NCBI GenBank assembly: GCA_017428785.1
Contig: JAFRQD010000006.1
Span: 1-64,000, forward strand
Direction: 5' to 3'
Source of the DNA: Bacteroidaceae bacterium
GTDB lineage: Bacteria > Bacteroidota > Bacteroidia > Bacteroidales > Bacteroidaceae
DNA length: 64,000 bases
The translations under genes were made by a program, and so were the position numbers. Each line of letters begins with the position of its first letter. The first letter of the stretch is position 1. Of the stretch, positions 34,331 to 42,512 are shown in pieces. The notes below the pieces were generated by a model. The model was not told the origin of the DNA. It saw only the letters and a program-made list of their open reading frames with translations, and searched no databases.

Positions 34331-35066
34331 TTGCCTTGCGCAGATGGTCGTCGATGGCAGAGGAAATACTGGGATACTGGGGAGAGGGAGCCTCGATGTC
34401 GAGACGCAGACCGGCATCGCGCACGGCCTTGGCTGTCGTGGGGCCAAGCGTGCCTATTACTATGTCGCCTTGCTCGAAATCGGGGAAGTTCTTCTTGAGC
34501 GACTGCACACCGCTGGGACTGAAGAATATCAGCATGTCATAGTCGAAAGGCTCGCCATCCTTGAAGTCGTTGCTGACGGTGCGGTACATGACGGCGTCGG
34601 AGTGCATGATGCCCTTGCTGTCGAGCAACTCGCTGAAGACAGGGTTGTGCACGTCGCTCAGGGGAATGAAGTAACGCTCCGACTTGTGCTTTATCATGAG
34701 AGGCAGCAGGTCGTCCACCTTGCCGGTCGTCCCGAAAAAGACCTTGCGCTTGCGGTATTGCACGTACTTCTGTATGTATTGAGCCACAGTCTCCGTGATG
34801 CAGAAATATTTCATCTCCTCGGGAATGGGAATCCGCATCTCCTTGGCAAGCAGGAAGAAGTTGTCAATGGAAAGGCGCGATGTGAAAACGACTGCCGTAT
34901 GCTCCAGGATGGAGATTTTCTGTGCCCTGAACTCCTTAGGCGTCAACGGCTCAACCTTGATGAAGGGACGGAAAACAATCTCCACATTGTGCCGCTTGGC
35001 TATGTCGAAATAAGGGGAATTGGCCGAAGTGGGTTCGGGCTGCGAAATCAGTATCTTCTTAATCAT
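34323..35066 (-). CDS. hemD: Uroporphyrinogen-III synthase
   Basis: 247 aa. Closes hydroxymethylbilane to uroporphyrinogen III in haem/corrin synthesis. Two-lobed HemD fold: ILISQPEP at the start, AVVFTSRLSIDNFF, FFGTTGKVDDLL, YRTVSNDF, IFFSPSGVQSL and IGTLGPTTAKAV in order. Fits the conserved DUF4271-hemD-rnpA-yidD-tatD order of Bacteroidales. Gap of 21 bp to DUF4271 and an 8-bp overlap with rnpA. Confidence 0.92.
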   Translation of the reverse strand: MIKKILISQPEPTSANSPYFDIAKRHNVEIVFRPFIKVEPLTPKEFRAQKISILEHTAVVFTSRLSIDNFFLLAKEMRIPIPEEMKYFCITETVAQYIQKYVQYRKRKVFFGTTGKVDDLLPLMIKHKSERYFIPLSDVHNPVFSELLDSKGIMHSDAVMYRTVSNDFKDGEPFDYDMLIFFSPSGVQSLKKNFPDFEQGDIVIGTLGPTTAKAVRDAGLRLDIEAPSPQYPSISSAIDDHLRKANG

Positions 35067-35087
35067 CGTCTGTCGTAATTTTTCCTG

Positions 35088-35951
35088 CTAAATCTTTATC
35101 GCCCAAAGATACCCCGCATATGTCAAAATCTGCTGCATGACAAGCAGAGGCATCAATTCGAGTGTGCAAAAGTACACAATTAAATGCAAAGTGCCATAAA
35201 TTTTCGGAAAAAATATCTTATAAGTCTTGAAAAGGAGCACTATCTTGACCAAAACGACAAGACAAAACGCCAAAAACGGAACTTTTTCGTGCGGAACAGG
35301 AAGATACATCACCGCCAAGGCAAAAACCAAAAGGAACATGGCCTCCATCACATAAAGAAACGTGTAGGAACGCTGCCATGTAAAGATTTTTTCCTGTCTG
35401 AAGAACACCCAATTCACAAAGCCCGACATCAGCCTCTTCAACAGGAAATAGCAGAGCCAGACCACGAAGAAGGCGGCGAAAAGAAGGTAGGGCGTCTCGG
35501 AGAACAGGTAGAACTCGGTGTCGTGCTGGACATAGGCAAAGGTGATGATGGCTGCCGTGAGCGAAAGCAGCACGACGGCAACGAGGCGAGTGGAATAGCG
35601 GAGCGGGTCGTCCACAAGCGGCTCGTCGGCCTTGCCCGGTATGGGCAGGAAGACGCTTCGCAGCAGCTCGCTGAATTTCTTCCTGAGGCGCATCACAAGA
35701 TTCGCCGCAAGCAACAGGCACACTAACAACAGCAGCCCGCTCCAGGCATTGTTGCGGAAGCTGAAGGGTGTGGCCGCCGCTCCGAAGCCGAAGGGACGGT
35801 AGGGCACTTCCGTGTGCACCAGGCTGTCGCCGCTGAAGTAGCCGCAGTCGTCAAAGGATATCAAGTCCTCGGCAAGCGTGTCCTGCGGCTCCGGCTGGCA
35901 AAGCGTGTCGGCACAAAGTGTGTCGTTGCATAGCGAATCAGGCAGGATCAT
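35088..35951 (-). CDS. DUF4271 membrane protein
   Basis: 287 aa of unknown function. A Cys-rich, polar N-terminus (about 80 residues, SLCNDTLCADTLC) is followed by about seven hydrophobic segments, so it is an inner-membrane protein. The start at 35951 is chosen because it overlaps the upstream stop by ATGA; an ATG at 35984 is also in frame. Position in front of hemD is conserved in Bacteroidales, which is how the family is recognised. Confidence 0.85.
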   Translation of the reverse strand: MILPDSLCNDTLCADTLCQPEPQDTLAEDLISFDDCGYFSGDSLVHTEVPYRPFGFGAAATPFSFRNNAWSGLLLLVCLLLAANLVMRLRKKFSELLRSVFLPIPGKADEPLVDDPLRYSTRLVAVVLLSLTAAIITFAYVQHDTEFYLFSETPYLLFAAFFVVWLCYFLLKRLMSGFVNWVFFRQEKIFTWQRSYTFLYVMEAMFLLVFALAVMYLPVPHEKVPFLAFCLVVLVKIVLLFKTYKIFFPKIYGTLHLIVYFCTLELMPLLVMQQILTYAGYLWAIKI

Positions 35952-36541
35952 ATCTTGGCAAAGCGACGGATGCTTGTGTCCCAAAGCGGCGTCTCGAGCG
36001 CCATCTTCAGCGCAGCCTCAGGCGTCGGGGCAATCTGCCAGATGTCGGCATGCACGGGGCGCATGAAATTCTCCTTGATGGCCAGGTGAAGGGTGTTGAG
36101 CATCGAGTCGAAATAGCCATTTGTGTTGAGGAGGACGATGGGTTTGAGGTAGAGGCCGAGCTGTTTCCACACAATGAGTTCCATGAGTTCGGCAAAGGTG
36201 CCGCATCCGCCAGGCAGGAAGATGCCGGCATTGCTTAGCTCAGCCATCTTGGCCTGGCGCTCGTGCATGTCGGGCGTCTCTATGATCTCGGTCATCCCCT
36301 CGTGGCACCAACCCTCTTTTATCATAAAGGTCGGGATGACGCCGATGGCTTTGCCGCCTTTTTCGAGGCAGCCGTTTGCGCTTGCTGCCATGAGGCCCAT
36401 GTTTCCTGCGCCGTTAATCAATGTTATGCCTTGCTCGGCCATCAGCTGGCCAAGCTTCTGTGCATCCTGAAAGTACCTTTCGTCTATCTGCGTACTGCTG
36501 GCGCAATAGACAGCTATCTTCTTGTTTGTTTCGCTATTCAT
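35948..36541 (-). CDS. LOG-family protein (Lonely Guy, TIGR00730-type)
   Basis: 197 aa. The family includes cytokinin riboside monophosphate phosphoribohydrolases and nucleotide-related Rossmann proteins. Nucleotide site: NGAGNMGLMAASANG and the signature LPGGCGTFAELMEL near residues 108-121. It lies 16 bp after metK and overlaps DUF4271 by 4 nt. Its role in this transcript is not evident. Confidence 0.9.
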   Translation of the reverse strand: MNSETNKKIAVYCASSTQIDERYFQDAQKLGQLMAEQGITLINGAGNMGLMAASANGCLEKGGKAIGVIPTFMIKEGWCHEGMTEIIETPDMHERQAKMAELSNAGIFLPGGCGTFAELMELIVWKQLGLYLKPIVLLNTNGYFDSMLNTLHLAIKENFMRPVHADIWQIAPTPEAALKMALETPLWDTSIRRFAKI

Positions 36542-36557
36542 AATGTTTCATTCATAA

Positions 36558-37820
36558 TTATAGGCCGAAAGCCTGCTTAATCTTCTCCACATAGTCGAGT
36601 TTCTCCCATGTGAAGAGTTCGACCGTCACTTCCTTCGTATCCTGATAGAGCGACTCGAAACGCTTTTTTACGATGCGTGGTTCTCGCCCCATGTGGCCGT
36701 AGGCAGCCGTTTCCTCGTAGATGGGGTTGCGGAGCTTGAGGCGCTGTTCGATGGCGTAGGGTGTGAGGCTGAATATTTCCTTTATCTTCTTGGCAATCTC
36801 TCCGTCGCTCATGCTGACATGGCTCTTGCCGTATGTATCGACGAAGATGCTGACGGGCTCCGCGACGCCTATGGCGTAGCTGAGTTGCACGAGCATTTCG
36901 TCGGCCACACCAGCCGCCACCATGTTCTTTGCGATGTGGCGAGCGGCGTATGCGGCAGAGCGGTCCACCTTCGAGGGGTCCTTGCCGCTGAATGCCCCGC
37001 CGCCGTGAGCGCCCTTGCCGCCGTAGGTGTCGACGATGATCTTGCGCCCCGTCAGTCCGGTGTCGCCGTGGGGACCGCCGATGACGAACTTGCCGGTGGG
37101 GTTGACATAGTAGGTAATCGAGTCCGACGCGTCGAAGAGTTTGCGGACGCGCTCCGAGCGAATGCCTTCGAGCATGCGGGGCACGAGGATTTCCTTGACG
37201 TCCGTCGCAATGCGCTGCTGCATGGCCTCGTCGGTGTCGAACTCGTCGTGCTGCGTGCTCACCACGATGGTGTCGATGCGCTGCGGCACGCCCTGGTCGC
37301 TATACTCAATGGTGACCTGGCTCTTGGCATCCGGCCTGAGGTATGTCATCACCTTGCCTTCGCGACGGATGGCGGCGAGCGTCCACAGCAGACGGTGCGC
37401 CAGGTCGAGGCTCAGCGGCATGAAGTTCTCGGTCTCGTTGGTGGCGTAGCCGAACATCATGCCCTGGTCGCCGGCTCCCTGCATAGAGCGGTCGCTACGG
37501 TCCACGCCGCGGTTGATGTCCGCACTCTGCTCGTGTATGGCAGAGAGCACGCCGCAGCTGTTGCCCTCGAACATGTATTCGCTCTTGGTGTAGCCGATGC
37601 GGTTGATGACCTCACGTGCTATGCGCTGCAGGTCAACGTAGGCCTTTGTCTTTATTTCGCCGGCAAGCACAACCTGCCCTGTCGTGACGAGAGTTTCGCA
37701 CGCCACCTTCGAGTCGGGGTCGAAGGCAAGAAGTTTGTCGAGCACAGCATCGCTGATTTGATCGGCCACCTTATCGGGATGGCCTTCGGAGACAGACTCC
37801 GATGTAAACAAGTAACCCAT
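36558..37820 (-). CDS. metK: S-adenosylmethionine synthetase
   Basis: 420 aa. Makes SAM from methionine and ATP. The start at 37820 ([17 protein letters not shown]) matches the family; the upstream open frame is the untranslated leader. Motifs: [13 protein letters not shown] (ATP/Mg), [11 protein letters not shown] near 120 and [19 protein letters not shown] near 270. Slightly longer than E. coli MetK (384 aa), in line with Bacteroidota forms. First gene of the metK-LOG-DUF4271-hemD-rnpA-yidD-tatD string. About 190-nt leader with two stable hairpins. Confidence 0.96.
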   Translation of the reverse strand: MGYLFTSESVSEGHPDKVADQISDAVLDKLLAFDPDSKVACETLVTTGQVVLAGEIKTKAYVDLQRIAREVINRIGYTKSEYMFEGNSCGVLSAIHEQSADINRGVDRSDRSMQGAGDQGMMFGYATNETENFMPLSLDLAHRLLWTLAAIRREGKVMTYLRPDAKSQVTIEYSDQGVPQRIDTIVVSTQHDEFDTDEAMQQRIATDVKEILVPRMLEGIRSERVRKLFDASDSITYYVNPTGKFVIGGPHGDTGLTGRKIIVDTYGGKGAHGGGAFSGKDPSKVDRSAAYAARHIAKNMVAAGVADEMLVQLSYAIGVAEPVSIFVDTYGKSHVSMSDGEIAKKIKEIFSLTPYAIEQRLKLRNPIYEETAAYGHMGREPRIVKKRFESLYQDTKEVTVELFTWEKLDYVEKIKQAFGL

Positions 37821-38010
37821 AGTAGAATTAATCCTATTAATATAATTAATAATGTATGGGGAAAGATTCGCGACTGTTATCGCGCCTTGCTGCCGAAGCA
37901 TGCAAGAAGTCGGGCACAAATGCGTGAGGAGTCCCGCGGTATCCTCGTTTTAGCATTTTTTACTGTGGTTGCAAGCAGCCCAAATCTATCCACATTTCGT
38001 TTTTCGCGGG
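37821..38010 (-). promoter_or_regulatory. Structured 5' leader of metK
   Basis: The promoter at 38013-38020 implies a leader of about 185-190 nt. Two stable hairpins lie in it: 37886-37906 (8-bp stem with one bulged base and a UUCG loop in the transcript) and 37869-37884 (CGCGA/TCGCG with 6-nt loop). A segment GCAACC...TGCTAAAA upstream faintly recalls SAM-I core sequence but lacks the rest. Regulatory role is inferred. Confidence 0.45.
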
Positions 38011-38012
38011 TG

Positions 38013-38020
38013 CAAAGGTA
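38013..38020 (-). promoter_or_regulatory. Promoter -7 box of metK string
   Basis: Minus-strand TACCTTTG fits TAnnTTTG; -33 region poor. Divergent from the U32 promoter 66 bp away. Confidence 0.7.
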
Positions 38021-38062
38021 CGACAAATTATTGAAAATTGAAGATTGATAATTGAAAAAAAT

Positions 38063-38093
38063 ATTGGATAATGCGAGAAAAGTAGTAACTTTG
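38063..38093 (+). promoter_or_regulatory. Promoter of U32 peptidase gene
   Basis: TAACTTTG (38086-38093) with TATTG about 19 bp upstream. The expected start site (about 38099-38101) is at or within 3 nt of the ATG at 38102, so the transcript is almost leaderless. Confidence 0.75.
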
Positions 38094-38101
38094 CACCCGA
38101 A

Positions 38102-39355
38102 ATGAGGAAACAAGACATAGAGATCATGGCGCCCGTGGGCTCGCCGGAGTGTTTGGCGGCTGCCATCAGGGCTGGTGCCGACAGCATCTATTTCGGCATC
38201 GAGAACCTGAACATGCGTGCCCACTCGGCCAGCACGTTCAGCATCGACGACCTCCGGCGCATTGCCGAGGAGACAAGGCGCTTCGGCATCAAGAGCTATC
38301 TGACTGTCAACACCATCATCTACGGGGAGGACCTCGAGCTGATGCGCACCATCCTCGACGCCGCAAAAGCCGCAGGCATCAGTGCGGTCATTGCCAGCGA
38401 TGTGGCCGTGATGCTGTATTGCAAGGAGATAGGACAGGAAGTGCACCTGAGCACACAGCTCAACATCAGCAACATCGAGGCGCTCCGCTTCTACGCACAG
38501 TTCGCCGACGTGGTGGTGCTGGCACGCGAGCTGAACATGGAGCAGGTGGCAGAAATAAGCCATTCCATCGAGAAATATGGCATCTGCGGACCTTCCGGCA
38601 ACCCTGTGCGCATCGAGATGTTCTGCCACGGAGCGCTCTGCATGGCCATCAGCGGAAAATGCTACTTGAGCCAGAGCAACTGGGGACGCTCCGCCAACAG
38701 GGGCGAGTGCATGCAACTCTGTCGCCGCCGTTACACGGTGCAAGATGTGGAGACGGGTACCGAACTCGACATCGAGAACAAGTACATCATGTCGCCAAAA
38801 GACCTCAAAACCATCCATTTCATCGATAAAATGCTCGACGCGGGGGTGCGTGTGTTCAAGATAGAAGGACGTGCACGCGGGCCTGAGTATGTCGATACGG
38901 TCGTGCGCTGCTATCGTGAGGCTATCGACACGCTATTGTCTCCCGAAGGAGGGCAGGAGGTGTTCCTCGAAAGGCTCGACGAATGGGACGAGCGGCTGGC
39001 GAAGGTGTTCAACCGCGGCTTCTGGGACGGTTACTACCTGGGGCGGACCATAGCGGAGTGGAACGACTGCCACGGTTCGAAGGCCACGGAGCGCAAGGTC
39101 TATTGCGGACGCACGGTGCGCTACTACTCGAAGCTACAGGTTGCCGAGTTCAAGATTGAGGCATGCGAGCTGAGTGTGGGGGACGAGATACTTGTGACAG
39201 GCCCCACCACAGGCGCCCTGCGAGCCACAGTCAGCGAGATACGCTACGACCTGAAGCCCGTCCAGACGGCTCAGCAGGGTTGGCACATCAGCATACCCCT
39301 CCCGACGAAAGTGCGCCGCAACGACAAGCTGTTTGTCATCAAGCCAACCTCCTGA
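38102..39355 (+). CDS. U32-family peptidase (TrhP/YegQ-like)
   Basis: 417 aa. U32 proteins of this type are linked to tRNA uridine hydroxylation (TrhP) and have been annotated as collagenase-like proteases. Motifs: IMAPVGSPECLAAAIRAGADSIYFG at the N-terminus (start confirmed), the signature EMFCHGALCMAISGKCYLS near residues 180-198 with four Cys for an iron-sulfur cluster (C..C in GECMQLCRR), and a C-terminal beta domain. Monocistronic; followed by CCGC array copy 7 after 23 bp. Confidence 0.9.
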   Translation: MRKQDIEIMAPVGSPECLAAAIRAGADSIYFGIENLNMRAHSASTFSIDDLRRIAEETRRFGIKSYLTVNTIIYGEDLELMRTILDAAKAAGISAVIASDVAVMLYCKEIGQEVHLSTQLNISNIEALRFYAQFADVVVLARELNMEQVAEISHSIEKYGICGPSGNPVRIEMFCHGALCMAISGKCYLSQSNWGRSANRGECMQLCRRRYTVQDVETGTELDIENKYIMSPKDLKTIHFIDKMLDAGVRVFKIEGRARGPEYVDTVVRCYREAIDTLLSPEGGQEVFLERLDEWDERLAKVFNRGFWDGYYLGRTIAEWNDCHGSKATERKVYCGRTVRYYSKLQVAEFKIEACELSVGDEILVTGPTTGALRATVSEIRYDLKPVQTAQQGWHISIPLPTKVRRNDKLFVIKPTS

Positions 39356-39378
39356 TTCTCAGCCCCTCAGCGGACCTC

Positions 39379-39468
39379 AAAAACGCCGCCTGCGGGGATT
39401 GCCAACGCCGCACGCGGAATTGCCCATCGCCGCACGCGGAAATTGCAATCGCCGCACGCGGCGTTTTT
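39379..39468. repeat. CCGC array copy 7
   Basis: First unit is the variant CCGCCTGCGG, the next three are CCGCACGCGG; 22-bp period (one spacer is 1 nt shorter). Starts 23 bp after the U32 stop. Confidence 0.9.
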
Positions 39469-39511
39469 CATGCCCCCACAGGGGGATTTTTTTGCCCCAA
39501 CTGAGGGCTGT

Positions 39512-39643
39512 TAAGCCTGGAAGGTTATACTATGAGTAACCGAGGGCAGAAACACTAAGCCTGGAAGGCTATACTATGAGTAGCCGAGGGCAGAAGCACT
39601 AAGCCTGGAAGGCTATACTATGAGTAACCGAGGGCAGAGCCCT
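39512..39643. repeat. 44-bp tandem repeat, 3 units
   Basis: Units start at 39512, 39556 and 39600, each TAAGCCTGGAAGGcTATACT then ATGAGTAaCCGAGGGCAGAA. They are tandem amplifications of the left arm of long palindrome B. Confidence 0.9.
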
Positions 39644-39794
39644 CGGACAGAACACGGAGAGCTACGCACCTATCCTGCCTGGAGGGCAGTACATCGGCAT
39701 TTCATCGTACTGCCCTCCAGGCAGCAGAGAGCATCTTATCCGCTGATTCCGGAGGCTGAGCCCCCGGTTACTCATAGTGAAGCCCTCCAGGCTT
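39600..39794. repeat. Long imperfect palindrome, copy B
   Basis: Outer arms AAGCCTGGAAGGCTATAC... and ...GTGAAGCCCTCCAGGCTT, inner pair CTGCCTGGAGGGCAGTAC / GTACTGCCCTCCAGGCAG (perfect). Same structure as copies A and C. Confidence 0.87.
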
Positions 39795-39922
39795 TCTGTC
39801 TTTGGGGTGTTTCAAAGCCAATCCGGGCATGCGGGATTTGTATTTCCCCTGTGCCGGGTTTGTAAACGCTTTGTATTTATTTGTAAAATTTGCATTCTCA
39901 TCCGGCTTCTTTCCTTTTGCCG

Positions 39923-39930
39923 TACCTTTG
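39923..39930 (+). promoter_or_regulatory. Promoter -7 box of sigma-factor gene
   Basis: TACCTTTG, about 70 bp upstream of the ATG at 40000; -33 region weak. Confidence 0.55.
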
Positions 39931-39999
39931 CCTTCGAATTCAAAAGTAACGGACAGCCGGCTGTCTCATTTTCAAAAACAACCCATTTCATCGAGAAAA

Positions 40000-40614
40000 A
40001 TGAGACACAATGTTCAGAAGAACGAGGTGGCAGCCCTCGAGAACCAACTGCCGAAAAGAGGCTATCAACGCTTGAGTGAACTGACGGACGACATGCGCCT
40101 GCTCGTGGTGAGCCACTTGCCGCTTGCCTACGCGGCGGCTTGGCGACTGAGAGACTGCGGCATCGGTCTGGACGACCTGCGGCAGGAGGGTTGCCTCGGG
40201 CTGTGCGAAGCTGCCATGCGCTACAACGAGAATGTGGATTGCACCTTCGCGACATATGCCAGCCATTGGTGCCGGAAGATGATGTTCCTGGCCATCAAAC
40301 GCCACAAGAGGGGCGACGACAGTCCGTGCGACGAGTCGCGCCATGAGGATGACGACGAGGACCTGCTGCGCACAGGGCAGATGAACCGCATCCACGATGC
40401 ATTGGGATGCCTCTCTCTCCAGGAGCAGCAAATCATCGACCAGTACTACGGGCTCGACTCCGAACGCCTCAGCATCACGGAGATAGCCGACGGGATGGGC
40501 GTCAGCAAAGCCAGAGCCTCAACCCTCCACCGGCAAGCCCTCCAGAAACTCGAGAAGGCACTCATGAAGCGACCGCTCGTGGACTACCTCGGCCTGTGGC
40601 TCGAGAAAGGCTGA
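40000..40614 (+). CDS. Small RNA polymerase sigma-70 family factor
   Basis: 204 aa from ATG 40000 (the frame is open further up but through the promoter). Region 2: LPLAYAAAWRLRDCGIGLDDLRQEGCLGLCEAAMRY...FATYASHWCRKMMFLAI (residues about 37-100), closer to the RpoD/RpoS type than to ECF factors. Region 4: LSLQEQQIIDQYYGLDSERLSITEIADGMGVSKARASTLHRQAL (about 143-190). Regions 1 and 3 are missing, and the stretch between is acidic (DESRHEDDDEDL). Target promoters unknown. No anti-sigma gene is adjacent. Confidence 0.88.
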   Translation: MRHNVQKNEVAALENQLPKRGYQRLSELTDDMRLLVVSHLPLAYAAAWRLRDCGIGLDDLRQEGCLGLCEAAMRYNENVDCTFATYASHWCRKMMFLAIKRHKRGDDSPCDESRHEDDDEDLLRTGQMNRIHDALGCLSLQEQQIIDQYYGLDSERLSITEIADGMGVSKARASTLHRQALQKLEKALMKRPLVDYLGLWLEKG

Positions 40615-40620
40615 GCGACT

Positions 40621-40655
40621 ACCCCACCCCTGCCCCTCCCCTTAGAAGGGAGGGG
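40621..40655. repeat. C-rich palindrome after sigma-factor gene
   Basis: CCCCTCCCCTT-AG-AAGGGAGGGG (40633-40655) followed by ATTATTTG. It could act as a terminator 20-40 nt after the sigma gene stop. Confidence 0.7.
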
Positions 40656-40728
40656 ATTATTTGCATCTATTTCCGTGGATTGGGCAAAATTCTTTGCTGT
40701 TCTGGCCGGTATTCTCGGAAATTATGCC

Positions 40729-40736
40729 TATCTTTG
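40729..40736 (+). promoter_or_regulatory. Promoter -7 box of acyltransferase gene
   Basis: TATCTTTG, 18 bp upstream of ATG 40755. It lies inside the upstream open frame, which supports the downstream start. Confidence 0.65.
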
Positions 40737-40754
40737 TGGCGCAAAACCATTGGG

Positions 40755-41639
40755 ATGAACAAGAACGGGACGAAGAAGCGACATCACTTCATGCGGCTCC
40801 TGGCGGGGCTGCCTCTGGGCATATTGTATTTGCTGAGCGACATCGCGTATCCCATCGTATATTATATAATAAGGTATAGGCGGCGCCTGGTCCGCGAGAA
40901 CCTCCGATGTTCCTTTCCGCAGAAGAGCGAAGCGGAAATCATTAGCATCGAGAAGAAGTTCTACCGCAACCTGTGCGACGTCTTCATCGAGGCCTTCAAG
41001 TGCCTCAACATCACGGACGAGGAGATGCGCCGCCGTGTGGACATCCGCAACTGCGAGCTGCCGGAGCGGCTGGCCGCCGAGGGCAAGAACATCTTCATGC
41101 TCTTGGGCCACTGCGGCTGCTGGGAGTGGTATCAGGAAGTCAGCGTGCGCTACCGGAACCCCAAGAAGGGCGCCGAGATCTACAAGCACATCGAGAACCG
41201 ATACTTCGCCTCGCTGATGCATGAGATACGCAGCCGCTGGGACACCGAGCAGATAGAGATGCAGCAGACCGTGCGCACGCTGCTCAAATGGCACGCTGAG
41301 GGCGAACCCTTCCTCTGCGGCTTCATACAGGATCAGAGGCCCGACGCTAAGATAAAAGACAAGGTGACCTTCCTCAACCAGGACACCTACCTCTCCCCCG
41401 GAGCGGAGGAAGTTGCCAAGAAGGTCAATGCGGAACTCGTCTATCTCGACGTGGAGAAGACTGCCCGAGGACATTACAGGCTGACATTCACCGAGATGCA
41501 CCCCAACGAGGAGGAAGCCAACAGCCGCTTCCCCCTATCCAGATGCTTCTGGCGACTCATGGAAAGAACCATTCAGAGACAGCCCGAGATATGGCTCTGG
41601 TCGCACAACAGATGGTATAAGTACGAGCTGACAAAATAA
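40755..41639 (+). CDS. Lipid A biosynthesis acyltransferase (LpxL/HtrB family)
   Basis: 294 aa. Inner-membrane enzyme that adds an acyloxyacyl chain to lipid A. The start is set by the promoter just upstream. Signal-anchor segment at about residues 15-40; catalytic HX4E motif in LLGHCGCWEW (His near 119); FIQDQRP near 192; C-terminal EIWLWSHNRWYK as in the family. First gene of the surface-glycan region, followed after 12 bp by two glycosyltransferase genes. Two Cys in the HX4E motif are unusual but the key His and Glu are kept. Confidence 0.9.
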   Translation: MNKNGTKKRHHFMRLLAGLPLGILYLLSDIAYPIVYYIIRYRRRLVRENLRCSFPQKSEAEIISIEKKFYRNLCDVFIEAFKCLNITDEEMRRRVDIRNCELPERLAAEGKNIFMLLGHCGCWEWYQEVSVRYRNPKKGAEIYKHIENRYFASLMHEIRSRWDTEQIEMQQTVRTLLKWHAEGEPFLCGFIQDQRPDAKIKDKVTFLNQDTYLSPGAEEVAKKVNAELVYLDVEKTARGHYRLTFTEMHPNEEEANSRFPLSRCFWRLMERTIQRQPEIWLWSHNRWYKYELTK

Positions 41640-41651
41640 ACGCTACGCATC

Positions 41652-42509
41652 ATGGTCTCAGTCATCGTACCTATTTATAACGCAGAGCGGTACCTGCGTC
41701 GCGCTCTCGACAGCATCCTCAGCCAGACCTGCAAGGACTGGGAAGCCATCCTCGTGGACGACGGCAGCACAGACAGCAGCGGACGCATCGCAGAGGAATA
41801 TGCTGAGTGTGACAGCCGCTTCAAGGTCGTTCACAAATCAAACGGCGGACAGTCAGAAGCCCGGAATGTGGCGTTGGAACACATCAGCGGCGAGTTCCTC
41901 ATCTTCCTCGATGCCGACGACTTCCTGCACCCGCAGCTGATGACGCTCTGCCTTGAGGCAATGCAAAGGGACGGCTCCGACATTGTCTGCTTCACCTACG
42001 ACCGCAACTACCGTGCGCTGGCCGTCGTCAAGCATTTCCTGCACCTCGACGACCCGAGGCCGCACTACGAGTTCTACAAGCAGCCACCCTACATCGTCAC
42101 AGACAACATCTTCGACTACGCCACCGAGTATTCCAGCCCGAGCGACATCGACAGGCGCTGGGCCGTGAAGCACTGCCAGGCGTGGCGCTGCATGTATAAG
42201 ACATATTCCGTGAGGGACATAAAGTTCCCTACCGGCATCATCTACGAGGACTTCCCCTGGTGGAGCGAAGTGTTGCTCCGAATCAGGCGTTGCACCATCC
42301 TGAACCTCCCGCTCTATTTCTACTACCCTAACCAACAGAGCGACATACTCTCCACCGACCAAGCCCACAAGATAGAAAGCCTCAGGAAGGGCATCGAACT
42401 TGCAAAGAACGCCTATGCAAATGCACCGGAAGCAAAGCGAAAAGCATGGGAACGGCACTTCCTGACGCCCTTCGAGGAAAAGCTGAAGAAGAAAGAAGCG
42501 ACGCAATAA
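41652..42509 (+). CDS. Family 2 glycosyltransferase, tandem copy 1
   Basis: 285 aa GT-A enzyme. SVIVPIYNAERYLRRALDSIL at the start, ILVDDGSTDSSG near 34, NGGQSEARNVAL near 66 and the metal-binding DxD in FLDADDF near 88. A C-terminal part carries a conserved CQAWRCMYKTYSVRDIKFP and EDFPWWSEVLLRIRRCTILNLPLY. It is a close paralogue of the next gene (gap 3 bp), by tandem duplication. Donor and acceptor unknown; likely core or O-chain sugar transfer. Confidence 0.9.
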   Translation: MVSVIVPIYNAERYLRRALDSILSQTCKDWEAILVDDGSTDSSGRIAEEYAECDSRFKVVHKSNGGQSEARNVALEHISGEFLIFLDADDFLHPQLMTLCLEAMQRDGSDIVCFTYDRNYRALAVVKHFLHLDDPRPHYEFYKQPPYIVTDNIFDYATEYSSPSDIDRRWAVKHCQAWRCMYKTYSVRDIKFPTGIIYEDFPWWSEVLLRIRRCTILNLPLYFYYPNQQSDILSTDQAHKIESLRKGIELAKNAYANAPEAKRKAWERHFLTPFEEKLKKKEATQ

Positions 42510-42512
42510 CGT

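Larger units (their letters stand above)
39356..39999. other. 644-bp intergenic repeat region
   Basis: No gene. Contains CCGC array copy 7 (39379-39468), a CCCCCACAGGGGG palindrome with T run (39474-39494) that may end the U32 transcript, three 44-bp units (39512-39643), long palindrome B (39600-39794) and the sigma-factor promoter near 39923. Confidence 0.85.

Noticed and set aside
37821..37919. Upstream extension of metK
   Set aside because: Family start is [17 protein letters not shown]; the extension lies in the structured untranslated leader.
37940..38000. SAM-I riboswitch in the metK leader
   Set aside because: Only a GCAACC...TGCTAAAA fragment is similar; the P1/P2 and G-rich core parts are missing.
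40407..40754. Upstream extension of the acyltransferase gene overlapping the sigma-factor gene
   Set aside because: It would contain the promoter box at 40729-40736 and overlap sigma-factor region 4 in another frame.
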